64,000 bases of DNA from an uncultured Acidobacteriota bacterium (GCA_937864465.1 CALMJU010000071.1:1-64000); one strand, 5' to 3'. Shown: positions 44,707 through 51,251, counted from the stretch's first letter. Notes: a model not told the origin generated them from the sequence alone. Numbers and translations are program-made.

Positions 44707-46077
44707 GTGAAGGCCTCGAGATACAACCGGATCTTTCTGGCCGAGAGCGGGACGTGGCTGGCGTTCAACGCATGGTCCACCGCGCTGGCGGAACTCATCC
44801 CCGAGGATCTCCCCTTCATCCGGGCGATTCTGGCCGATCCCGACGGCACGCCTTGCGACACGGCGCACAAGAGGGAGATCCGCGAGGCGCTGGTCGGCGC
44901 GCACTTCCTGGTGGAGAGCGACGTCGACGAGATCGCCGAGCTGAAGACGGACATGCTCCGGGACCGCTACCGGACCGACGAGCTGCACCTGACCGTCGCG
45001 CCGACCCTGGACTGCAACTTCCGCTGCGACTACTGCTACGAGGACCACCTCCGCGTCACGATGAGCCGGGAGGTCCAGGACGCCCTGGTGCGCATGGTCG
45101 AGGAGCAGGCCCCTCGGATCCGGACGCTCTCGACGACCTGGTTCGGAGGCGAGCCCACACTGCCCGCCGCCTGGCGCGTCGTCGAGCGCCTGTCGACCGC
45201 GTTCCTCGATATCGCCGAGCGGCGCGGAATCGACTACAGGGCGCAGCTGGTGACCAACGGCTACCTTCTCGACCGGAAACGTGCGGAGGGGCTCGAGGCG
45301 TTGAAGATCCGGGAGGTCCAGTTCACCGTGGACGGCCCCCCGGAGATCCACGACGCGCGCCGCGTTCTGGCCGGCGGCCAGGGGACCTTCTGGAGGATCG
45401 TCGAGAACCTCGAGAAAGGACACGAGCTGGCGCAGTTCCAGCTCCGAATCAACGTGGACCGGCGAAACGCTCAGGCGGCGCTCGACGTCGTCGGGATCCT
45501 CGCCGAGAAGGGGATCGCCCGCAAGGTCCGTCCCTACCTCGCGCAGGTGACGTTCGCAGGGTCGGCGTGCGGAAACATCCAGGAGAGCTGCTTTTCGAGC
45601 GAGGACTTTGCGGCGACCGAGGTCGGGCTCTATCGCGAGGCGCTCCGGAGGAACCTGCCGCTCTCGCGGTACCCCTTCCGGATCCCGGGCGCTTTCTGCA
45701 CGGTGGACCGCGTCAACTCGTTCGTCGTCTCCCCGTCGGGCTCCATCTTCAAGTGCTGGCATCAGGTCACGGCTGGCCCCGATGTCGCCATCGGACACCT
45801 CCTCGACGGCGAGCAGCCGTTCCACCGGGTGAACGAGGTGAAATGGCTCACCTGGGACCCCCTGGAGAAGGAGGAGTGTCCGTCGTGTCCGGTCCTCCCC
45901 CTCTGCCACGGGGGCTGTCCCTTCGAGGCGCTGCGGAGGGCCGACTCGCCGCGGGGCGCCTGCGAGCATTACAGGTTCCATCTCGACAGGATCCTGGAAA
46001 TCCAGCACGCGCGCGGTGCGGCCTCGGGAAGCGAAGCCGCGCCGTCCCGCGGGGGGGCGGGAGGGAGCAACCCGTGA
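44707..46077 (+). CDS. Radical SAM/SPASM peptide maturase
   Basis: A 456-residue enzyme. N-terminal region SRYNRIFLAESGTWLAFNAW is typical of peptide-modifying radical SAM proteins. The cluster motif CNFRCDYCY binds the 4Fe-4S cluster through C103, C107 and C110. The TTWFGGEPTL motif follows. The SPASM domain starts at FCTVDRV and carries FKCWH, ECPSCPVLPLCHGGCPFEA and ACEHY. It likely cross-links Cys-containing precursor peptides. The start is GTG 44707, with AGGAG at 44696-44700. Confidence 0.93.
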   Translation: MKASRYNRIFLAESGTWLAFNAWSTALAELIPEDLPFIRAILADPDGTPCDTAHKREIREALVGAHFLVESDVDEIAELKTDMLRDRYRTDELHLTVAPTLDCNFRCDYCYEDHLRVTMSREVQDALVRMVEEQAPRIRTLSTTWFGGEPTLPAAWRVVERLSTAFLDIAERRGIDYRAQLVTNGYLLDRKRAEGLEALKIREVQFTVDGPPEIHDARRVLAGGQGTFWRIVENLEKGHELAQFQLRINVDRRNAQAALDVVGILAEKGIARKVRPYLAQVTFAGSACGNIQESCFSSEDFAATEVGLYREALRRNLPLSRYPFRIPGAFCTVDRVNSFVVSPSGSIFKCWHQVTAGPDVAIGHLLDGEQPFHRVNEVKWLTWDPLEKEECPSCPVLPLCHGGCPFEALRRADSPRGACEHYRFHLDRILEIQHARGAASGSEAAPSRGGAGGSNP

Positions 46078-47006
46078 TCCGGATCGCCCTGATCGGACCG
46101 AAGGACAGGCCGGAGATCGGCCGGCTCGCGATCCGGCTCGAGGAGCGCGGCGCGGAGCCGGTCTTCCTCGACTCCCGCGCCGACCCGGCGATCGCCATCG
46201 CCCCGGACCGGATCGAGGCCTGCGGCCAGGATCTCGACCGGGTGCGGGGCGCCTACGTGGCCGACCTCGGCATCCGGTCGCCCGGCGCCTCGGTGGCCGC
46301 GAACGACCCCGGCGTCCCGGCAGGAGCCCGCCGGTCGCTCGCCGCCTCGCTCCGGCACCTGTCTTCGTGGAATGCGCTCCTGGAGAAACTGGGGGAACGG
46401 GGACCGGTCGTGAACCCGCCCACGACCCACGACCTCCACTCCCTGAAGCCGTTCGAGATCTCGGTGTACGCGGGGGCGGGCCTGCCGGCCCCCCCGACGG
46501 TGGCGACCAACGATCCCGCGAGCCTCCTGCGGCATCTCGCGGACGAGGGGGCCGACGGCTGGGTCGTCAAGGGGATGGTCGGAGGCTACACGCACACCGA
46601 GACCGTCGAGACGCCCCGATCCGAGGAGGCGGCGGGTCTGCTTCTCCGCGACGGCCCGCGCATGGTGCAGCGCCGGGTCGAAGGGGACAACGTGCGCGCG
46701 TTCGTGCTCGACGGTGCGGTGGTCGGGGCGGCGGAGGTCGTCTCGATCGAGGGATGCGAGATCGACTCGAGGCGGGGCGAAACCCGTATCCGGCGCATCG
46801 AGATCCCCGAGGCGGCGGCCCGGACCGCTGTGTGCGCGGCGGCGCGATGGGGGATGCCCTTCGCCGCGGTGGACTTCATGCGCGACGCCCGCACGGGCGA
46901 GTACCGGATCCTCGAGTGCAACTCCGCCCCGTTCTTCGTCGTGTTCGAGGGGCGGGCGGGACTCGACCTCTCGGGGAAGCTGGCCGATTTCCTTCTCGGG
47001 AGATGA
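46074..47006 (+). CDS. ATP-grasp enzyme of the peptide cluster
   Basis: A 310-residue RimK-like ATP-grasp protein. The lysine loop GWVVKGMVGGYTHTE and the C-terminal metal-binding LECNSAPFF are intact, and the core has MVQRRVEGDNVRAFVLDG. GTG 46074 overlaps the radical SAM stop by four bases (GTGA) and has GGGAGGGAGC before it. Family members ligate a carboxylate to an amine, amide or hydroxyl, for instance in graspetide cross-links or amino-acid addition to peptides. The reaction here is unknown. Confidence 0.88.
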   Translation: MIRIALIGPKDRPEIGRLAIRLEERGAEPVFLDSRADPAIAIAPDRIEACGQDLDRVRGAYVADLGIRSPGASVAANDPGVPAGARRSLAASLRHLSSWNALLEKLGERGPVVNPPTTHDLHSLKPFEISVYAGAGLPAPPTVATNDPASLLRHLADEGADGWVVKGMVGGYTHTETVETPRSEEAAGLLLRDGPRMVQRRVEGDNVRAFVLDGAVVGAAEVVSIEGCEIDSRRGETRIRRIEIPEAAARTAVCAAARWGMPFAAVDFMRDARTGEYRILECNSAPFFVVFEGRAGLDLSGKLADFLLGR

Positions 47007-47082
47007 CGGACGGAACGCACGGCCGCCCCAGGAGCGGCGGCTCCGTCGTCGTCCTCTCACCGACGGGAAGAACCGTCCGTCC

Positions 47083-47202
47083 TCAGAGCGTGTCGTCGCC
47101 GCAGAAGCGCGGATCCTCGGAGCAGAGGGCGCAGTCCGTGTGGTAGAGCCTCTTGCAGTAGCCGACCCGAACCGACTCTTGCGAGCGAACCACGAACTTC
47201 AT
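47083..47202 (-). CDS. Precursor peptide 1 (39 residues)
   Basis: A short gene facing the maturase genes. N-terminus MKFVVRSQE, C-terminal core C-A-L-C-S-E-D-P-R-F-C (Cys 24, 27, 34) plus an extra Cys 16, ending CGDDTL. AAGGAG is well placed before the ATG. It shares both leader and core with four other small genes, so it is very likely real and expressed. It lies behind a terminator-like hairpin (47231-47272). Coding by eye; too short for ordinary gene finders. Confidence 0.85.
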   Translation of the reverse strand: MKFVVRSQESVRVGYCKRLYHTDCALCSEDPRFCGDDTL

Positions 47203-47230
47203 CTCGATTCTCCTTCTTGCGTTTACGTGG

Positions 47231-47272
47231 AAAAGCCTGCGCCCGGGCGGCCGATCCGCCTCGAGCGCAGGC
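47231..47272 (-). terminator. Intrinsic terminator or attenuator between precursor genes 2 and 1
   Basis: Read on the minus strand, stem GCCTGCGC/GCGCAGGC (47272-47265 with 47242-47235), an inner GGCGG/CCGCC pairing and TTTT (47234-47231). It terminates transcription from gene 2 or lowers readthrough into gene 1. In position it also matches the stem-loops upstream of the other precursor genes. Confidence 0.75.
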
Positions 47273-47291
47273 TCGACGGTCGTGCGCGAAC

Positions 47292-47408
47292 CTAGTAGAT
47301 CGGGTCGTCACAGAAACGGGGATCCTCGGAGCACAGGGCGCACAGCGTGTGATAGAGCCCGCACACGGACTTCCCACGCCTTTCCTGCGAACGAACCACG
47401 AACTTCAT
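47292..47408 (-). CDS. Precursor peptide 2 (38 residues)
   Basis: Leader MKFVVRSQE, core CALCSEDPRFC (Cys 23, 26, 33), extra Cys 16, ending CDDPIY. The ATG at 47408 has AGGAGG. The upstream leader has a strong GC hairpin (47425-47445) and the promoter TTGATT-N17-TATACT at 47567-47539. Homologous to precursor peptides 1, 3, 4 and 5. Confidence 0.87.
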   Translation of the reverse strand: MKFVVRSQERRGKSVCGLYHTLCALCSEDPRFCDDPIY

Positions 47409-47424
47409 CTCGATCCTCCTCTTC

Positions 47425-47445
47425 TCCCGCGCGAACCGCGCGGGA
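47425..47445 (-). other. Stem-loop just upstream of the ribosome site of precursor gene 2
   Basis: Nine-base-pair stem TCCCGCGCG/CGCGCGGGA with a three-base loop. On the minus strand its 3' arm ends a few bases before AGGAGG of gene 2. The same layout, with other stem sequences, occurs before genes 3, 4 and 5. Confidence 0.7.
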
Positions 47446-47458
47446 TCTCCTACGACAC

Positions 47459-47490
47459 CCTGGATCCTCGGAGCACGGATCGCGCCCGGC
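47459..47490 (-). pseudogene. Possible remnant of a sixth precursor gene
   Basis: The plus-strand bases GGATCCTCGGAGCA (47462-47475) are identical to those in the CSEDP codons of the live precursor genes. On the minus strand they read PCSEDPGC, close to CSEDPRGC of peptide 4, in the right phase but without a leader or stop. It lies in the leader of gene 2. A chance match is possible. Confidence 0.45.
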
Positions 47491-47538
47491 GAAATGCCCG
47501 CGCAGCCTGGCTCCGAAGTGCCTGTCTCGCGACCCTTG

Positions 47539-47567
47539 AGTATACGCAGAACCACGCGGCAAATCAA
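47539..47567 (-). promoter_or_regulatory. Promoter of precursor gene 2
   Basis: On the minus strand -35 TTGATT (47567-47562), 17-base spacer, -10 TATACT (47544-47539). It gives a leader of about 125 bases before the ATG at 47408. Confidence 0.75.
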
Positions 47568-47618
47568 CCGTAAGTCCTTGCAACGATAAGCGATATAAAT
47601 TCGAAATCTTCTAGGAGA

Positions 47619-47729
47619 CGGCAGGCGCCTCGCCTGCCGGAACGCGAAGCCGCGGGGATGCGTAGGGGATCCGGGGGCGATCACGGGGGCAGCCACCGCA
47701 GCCTCCGACGGAGGGCGGCGGCTGCCCCC
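47619..47729. other. Two hairpins in the gap between precursor genes 2 and 3
   Basis: The gap 47409-47741 (333 bases) has no full-length gene. It holds the promoter, remnant and hairpin listed separately, and two more: GGCAGGCG/CGCCTGCC at 47620-47638 and a long imperfect stem with outer GGGGGCAGCC/GGCTGCCCCC at 47685-47729. The latter follows gene 3 and could end its transcript, though no T-tract is present. Confidence 0.55.
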
Positions 47730-47741
47730 TAGTGCCGATGG

Positions 47742-47858
47742 CTAGTACAGGACGTCATCGCAGAAGCGGGGATCCTCGGAGCACAGGGCGCACATCGTGA
47801 TGTACAGCTTGCACGTGGGCTTGACATTCCTTTCCTGCGAACGAACGACGAACTTCAT
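47742..47858 (-). CDS. Precursor peptide 3 (38 residues)
   Basis: Leader MKFVVRSQE, core CALCSEDPRFC (Cys 23, 26, 33), extra Cys 16, ending CDDVLY. The ATG at 47858 has AAGGAGGG. It has its own promoter at 47996-47969 and a GC stem-loop just before the ribosome site (47877-47895). It differs from peptide 2 mainly in residues 10-22. Confidence 0.87.
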   Translation of the reverse strand: MKFVVRSQERNVKPTCKLYITMCALCSEDPRFCDDVLY

Positions 47859-47876
47859 TGCGACCCTCCTTCTCGA

Positions 47877-47895
47877 CCGCACGACTCTCGTGCGG
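47877..47895 (-). other. Stem-loop just upstream of the ribosome site of precursor gene 3
   Basis: Eight-base-pair stem CCGCACGA/TCGTGCGG with a three-base loop; on the minus strand its 3' arm ends six bases before AGGAGG. Sequence differs from the gene-2 stem, pairing is kept. Confidence 0.7.
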
Positions 47896-47968
47896 CCAAA
47901 ACCACGAAAACGAACACCGAACCGTCCCTACCCGCTCCGGGAGCTTCCCGGGCCGGGCGACGGGCGAT

Positions 47969-47996
47969 CTTATACGGCGAGCCCGTCCAAGATCAA
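47969..47996 (-). promoter_or_regulatory. Promoter of precursor gene 3
   Basis: On the minus strand -35 TTGATC (47996-47991), 16-base spacer, -10 TATAAG (47974-47969). It gives a leader of about 100 bases before the ATG at 47858. Confidence 0.7.
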
Positions 47997-48091
47997 GGGC
48001 CCGCGACTTCCTTCGACTTCCTGCAGGAACGCTCGATGTTCCGCCGCCCCGGGATCCCCAGGGATCGACGCGGAGATCGATCGCCTCGAGG

Positions 48092-48205
48092 TCACTCGCA
48101 GCCGCGAGGATCCTCGCTGCAGAGCATGCACAGCGTGTGCTTGACCCCGGGCGGCAAGGTCGTATTCGGGAGATGCCGATCCTGGGGTCCCACGACGAAC
48201 TTCAT
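48092..48205 (-). CDS. Precursor peptide 4 (37 residues, diverged)
   Basis: Leader MKFVVGPQD, core C-M-L-C-S-E-D-P-R-G-C (Cys 26, 29, 36), ending in E. The extra upstream Cys of the others is missing, so only three cysteines remain, and the middle segment is Pro/Thr-rich (PNTTLPPGVK). AGAGGAGG precedes ATG 48205. No separate promoter was found, so it may share that of gene 5. Confidence 0.82.
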   Translation of the reverse strand: MKFVVGPQDRHLPNTTLPPGVKHTLCMLCSEDPRGCE

Positions 48206-48217
48206 GCGTCCTCCTCT

Positions 48218-48253
48218 GCGTCCTGGCCCGGAGCGCGCCGAGCTCTCGGACGC
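48218..48253 (-). other. Weak stem-loop upstream of precursor gene 4
   Basis: Six-base-pair stem GCGTCC/GGACGC enclosing 24 bases; on the minus strand its 3' arm ends just before AGAGGAGG. The weakest of the set. Confidence 0.45.
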
Positions 48254-48278
48254 CCGGTTCGGTCCCGAGCGGAATTCC

Positions 48279-48395
48279 TCAGTCCCAGTTGCCGCAGAAG
48301 CGGGGATCCTCGGAGCACAGGGCGCACTCCGTGATGGCCCGAGTGCACACGCCCCTGCGCGAGCCGCCGTCCTGCGACCGAACGATGAATCTCAT
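48279..48395 (-). CDS. Precursor peptide 5 (38 residues)
   Basis: Leader MRFIVRSQD, core CALCSEDPRFC (Cys 24, 27, 34), extra Cys 17, ending CGNWD. AAGGAGA precedes ATG 48395. It is the most upstream gene of the minus-strand array and nearest to the divergent GrdB-like gene. A promoter and stem-loop lie upstream. Confidence 0.86.
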   Translation of the reverse strand: MRFIVRSQDGGSRRGVCTRAITECALCSEDPRFCGNWD

Positions 48396-48409
48396 CCTGT
48401 CTCTCCTTC

Positions 48410-48445
48410 TCGCCGGCTCTCACCCGCTGAAGGAAGGGCCGGCGA
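48410..48445 (-). other. Stem-loop just upstream of the ribosome site of precursor gene 5
   Basis: Eight-base-pair stem TCGCCGGC/GCCGGCGA with a 20-base loop; on the minus strand its 3' arm ends one or two bases before GAAGGAG. Confidence 0.65.
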
Positions 48446-48500
48446 CTGCTTCGACTCCCTTTTGCGCTCGGGCGATCCGGACGCTCGGGGCCGAGGGTAG

Positions 48501-48529
48501 GGTGTACGCAGGCACAGGAGAGAAATCAA
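48501..48529 (-). promoter_or_regulatory. Promoter of precursor gene 5 in a 341-base divergent gap
   Basis: On the minus strand -35 TTGATT (48529-48524), 17-base spacer, weak -10 TACACC (48506-48501). The -35 is the same as for gene 2 and nearly that of gene 3. The gap 48396-48736 to the divergent GrdB-like gene holds no gene; on the plus side a TATGCT box (48664-48669) is the only candidate. Confidence 0.5.
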
Positions 48530-48736
48530 GGGCGCCGCGCGATTCCGATCGAGGAGACGGCGCAGGCGTCCGGCGCGTCGCAAATTCCAATAAATCAAGG
48601 AAACCGGGGCCTTTCCGCGGAGCGTGGCCGGCCGGAACCCTGGGGAATTTCGATCCGCCGGGTTATGCTATCGAGCCGTGGCGATCGCGCCGCCCTGCTT
48701 CGCGCCGGGGCGGCCGGCGGAGCGGAGGGGTGGCAG

Positions 48737-49513
48737 ATGACCCGAACGTTCGAGGATCCCCTCCTCACCAAGATCCACGGAATCCTCCGCGCCGAGGTGG
48801 ATTCGAACTTCGACTTCCTGGAGCCTGGACCGATTCCATGGTCCTCTCCGAGGAAGCCCGCGTCGGCCTCGTCCGTGGCGCTCCTGACCACCGCGTCCCT
48901 GCACCTGAAGGGGGACGTTCCCTTCCGTGCGCTGGAGGACCGGTTCGGCGACACCGGTTACCGCACGATTCCGTTGAATGCGAGGCCGGAGGATCTGGAC
49001 CTCGACGCGCCGTACGTGGACCGCCGCCACATCTCCTCCGACCCCGAGGTCGCGCTTCCGCTTCGAGCCCTCGAAACCCTCCACCGAGAAGGAATCGTGG
49101 GGCCACCCGCCCCGAGGCACGCGAGCGTCTCGGGGGGCCTCGTGAGGCCGTATCCCGGGCTCCTGGAGACCTCGGATCGCCTGGCGGCGATGTTCCACGA
49201 GGACGGCGTCGATGCCGTGCTGCTGCTCCCCAGCTGCCCTCTTTGCGTCCAGACGGTCTGCCTCCTGGCCAGAGAGTTCGAGAGCCGGAGGATCGCGACC
49301 GTCTGTCTCACGCTCGTGCCCGAGCTGAGCCGGATCGTCGGCGCCCCGAGGACCCTCTCGGTCCGCTTCCGCTTCGGCGCGCCGTGCGGGGACTCGGGGA
49401 ACGGCCCCGTCCATCGGACGGTCCTTCGGGAGATGCTCGGCCTCCTGGACGAGGCGACCGAGCCCGGAACGTTCCGGGAGTCGGGGCTGCAGTGGAAGCG
49501 CACCCCCGCATGA
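48737..49513 (+). CDS. GrdB/PrdB-like reductase subunit with CxxC
   Basis: A 258-residue protein that follows the glycine/betaine/sarcosine/proline reductase B pattern: VALLTTASLHLKGDVPF, GDTGYRTIPLNARPEDL, YVDRRHISSDPEVALPLRAL, then DGVDAVLLLPSCPLCVQT. Classic GrdB has selenocysteine at the first position of this motif; here it is C167-P-L-C170. It is shorter than full GrdB. ATG 48737 is taken for GGAGGGG upstream. It faces away from the precursor array and may be a redox partner of the peptide system; this is inference. Confidence 0.75.
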   Translation: MTRTFEDPLLTKIHGILRAEVDSNFDFLEPGPIPWSSPRKPASASSVALLTTASLHLKGDVPFRALEDRFGDTGYRTIPLNARPEDLDLDAPYVDRRHISSDPEVALPLRALETLHREGIVGPPAPRHASVSGGLVRPYPGLLETSDRLAAMFHEDGVDAVLLLPSCPLCVQTVCLLAREFESRRIATVCLTLVPELSRIVGAPRTLSVRFRFGAPCGDSGNGPVHRTVLREMLGLLDEATEPGTFRESGLQWKRTPA

Positions 49514-49575
49514 GCGCCCCCACGCACGGCGGGAAGCGGCCGTCGCGGCGCCCCCCGGCGATTACGATTTCTTGG

Positions 49576-49605
49576 TTGTCGGGTCCGGACGCGCGGACCT
49601 ATAGT
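49576..49605 (+). promoter_or_regulatory. Promoter of the LysM/M23 gene
   Basis: -35 TTGTCG (49576-49581), 18-base spacer, -10 TATAGT (49600-49605). The ATG at 49612 is seven bases after the -10 and has no Shine-Dalgarno, so the mRNA would be leaderless. Confidence 0.6.
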
Positions 49606-49611
49606 CCCCGT

Positions 49612-50475
49612 ATGCGAGGGCCGTCGATCGCCCGTACGTCGCTTCGCGGAATCGGCGCGGCGAGCCTCGCGACCGCGGCGGGGGCGCTGGTTTGCGCCCT
49701 GGGGACGGCCGGATGCGCGGGGCGAGTCCCGCGCCCGGGCGGTGCGGAGGCCCCGCACGAGATCCCCGAACCGGCGCGACCGGACGTGGCGGCACGGCCG
49801 GAGGAACCGTCACCCCAGGAAGAGCCCGAGAGCCCGACCGGTGTGTTTCATCGCGTTCTTCCTGGGCAGACGCTGTGGCGCATCGCGAAGGTGTACCGAG
49901 TCCCCCTCGACGAGATCCTGCGCGTAAACGGGATCGCCGATCCGGAGAGAATCGAGGCCGGACAGCAGATCTTCATCCCCGGGGCGGGACGCCTCCTCGA
50001 GGTCCCTCCGTACCCTGCGCCCCTGCCGGATGTCGCGGCCCCGGCCCCTCCCGGACCCGAGATCGCGGAGCGAAGCGCCGGCGATTTCGAGTGGCCTGTC
50101 GCCGGGGGAGAGATCCTGTCCCGCTTCGGAGCTCGCCGCCGCACGCACCGCCACGCGGGCATCGACATCCGGGGCCGCCCGGGTCAGGAGGTCGTCGCCG
50201 CGCAGGACGGCGTCGTGACGTTCAGCGGCAGCACGCGGACCGCCTACGGCAAGCTCGTGATCCTCGATCACGGAACCGGGTTCGAGTCCCTGTACGCGCA
50301 CAACCGGGAGACCCTCGTCGCCGCGGGCGACACGGTGAAGCGAGGTCAGCCGATCGCGCGGGTGGGCAGGACGGGCAACGCGACCACCCCGCACGCCCAT
50401 TTCGAGATCCGCAGAGGCGGCGTGCCGGTCGATCCGCTCCCCTACTTCCTGAGCGTCGCCGAGGTTCGGCCATGA
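49612..50475 (+). CDS. LysM and M23 peptidase lipoprotein (NlpD/EnvC-like)
   Basis: A 287-residue lipoprotein (lipobox LGTAGC, Cys 35). A Pro/Glu-rich spacer, a LysM domain (about 78-125, VFHRVLPGQTLWRIAKVYRV) and an M23 peptidase domain (about 160-285) follow. The zinc ligands are present (H181 and D185 in RHAGID; HAH at 261-263), so it may be an active endopeptidase that cuts peptidoglycan, unlike E. coli NlpD, which has lost these residues. It overlaps the next gene by four bases. Confidence 0.92.
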   Translation: MRGPSIARTSLRGIGAASLATAAGALVCALGTAGCAGRVPRPGGAEAPHEIPEPARPDVAARPEEPSPQEEPESPTGVFHRVLPGQTLWRIAKVYRVPLDEILRVNGIADPERIEAGQQIFIPGAGRLLEVPPYPAPLPDVAAPAPPGPEIAERSAGDFEWPVAGGEILSRFGARRRTHRHAGIDIRGRPGQEVVAAQDGVVTFSGSTRTAYGKLVILDHGTGFESLYAHNRETLVAAGDTVKRGQPIARVGRTGNATTPHAHFEIRRGGVPVDPLPYFLSVAEVRP

Positions 50476-51179
50476 AGATCGAGGTCCGCTGCCCGAGCTG
50501 CGGGCGAGGATATCTCGTCGAGGAGTCGAGGATCCCGCCGGGGGGCGGTCCGGTCGCCTGCAAGGCCTGCGGTGGGGCGATCGAACTCCCCTCGCCGCAC
50601 CCCGCGGCGCCGCCACGGCCGGCTCCCTCCCCTCCCGCGCCGCAGGCGCCGGCGCCGAAGCTCTCTTCGAGCGATCCGGTTCCGGAGGTCGTGCGGACGG
50701 ATCCCGTCGCCGGGTCGGGGGAGGTCGTCTGCCCGAGATGCGGCCTGCATTTCGACGCCGGCAGCGCCGCGCCGTCCCGGGCCAGCGCGGAACGGCCGGG
50801 GGTGCTGGTCGTCGAGGACCTCGAGTACTTCTTCGAGATCGCCCATGACGCGCTGGCGGCGAGGTTCGACGTCCATGCGGCCAGGAGCCTCCGGGAAGCT
50901 CGGCATGTGCTCGCCTCGAGGAAGATCGACGCGATCGTCCTCGACCTGACGCTCGAGAACGGAGAGAACGGACTGAACCTCCTTCGCGAGCTCCGCCCGA
51001 AGCCCTGCCCCGTGATCATCTACACGGCCGAGGACGAGACGGAGCTTTACGGAGAATCCTGGGAGCGGATGCGGGCGCTGGGCGCGGACGATCTCGTGCT
51101 CAAGGGAATGAACGCGGGCGACGCCCTCGTGGCCAAGATCGCCATCCTCCTCGGCGAGGCCGATCCGTCGGGCAGCTGA
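50472..51179 (+). CDS. Zinc-ribbon protein with C-terminal receiver domain
   Basis: A 235-residue protein. An MJ0042-type zinc ribbon (RCPSCGRGYLVEESRIPPGG, then ACKACGG), a Pro/Ala-rich linker, a second short CxxC (VVCPRCGLHF) and a receiver domain (about 112-232: VLVVEDLEYF, phospho-acceptor in AIVLDLTLENGENG, Lys in LVLKGM). ATG 50472 overlaps the upstream stop (ATGA), so it is translationally coupled to a wall-modifying lipoprotein. Its output is unknown. Confidence 0.85.
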   Translation: MKIEVRCPSCGRGYLVEESRIPPGGGPVACKACGGAIELPSPHPAAPPRPAPSPPAPQAPAPKLSSSDPVPEVVRTDPVAGSGEVVCPRCGLHFDAGSAAPSRASAERPGVLVVEDLEYFFEIAHDALAARFDVHAARSLREARHVLASRKIDAIVLDLTLENGENGLNLLRELRPKPCPVIIYTAEDETELYGESWERMRALGADDLVLKGMNAGDALVAKIAILLGEADPSGS

Positions 51180-51251
51180 CGGTTGCGACCCGTCCCGGGA
51201 GGCGTTCGGTCCCCGGGCCCCGCAGCCCGCGCGAAGCCCGGGTCGAACCGG

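Noticed and set aside
40952-44710. 1252-codon plus-strand frame across the exporter genes
   Set aside because: It runs across two minus-strand genes with intact ABC and HlyD motifs and has only low-complexity sequence.
47057-47377. 106-codon minus-strand frame over precursor genes 1 and 2
   Set aside because: It is in another phase, and its residues do not show the shared leader or core; the phase used by the precursor genes does.
47292-47696. Upstream in-frame extension of precursor gene 2
   Set aside because: The frame can be opened to 47696 but has no ribosome site there, crosses the gene-2 promoter, and the internal ATG at 47408 has AGGAGG and aligns with four homologues.
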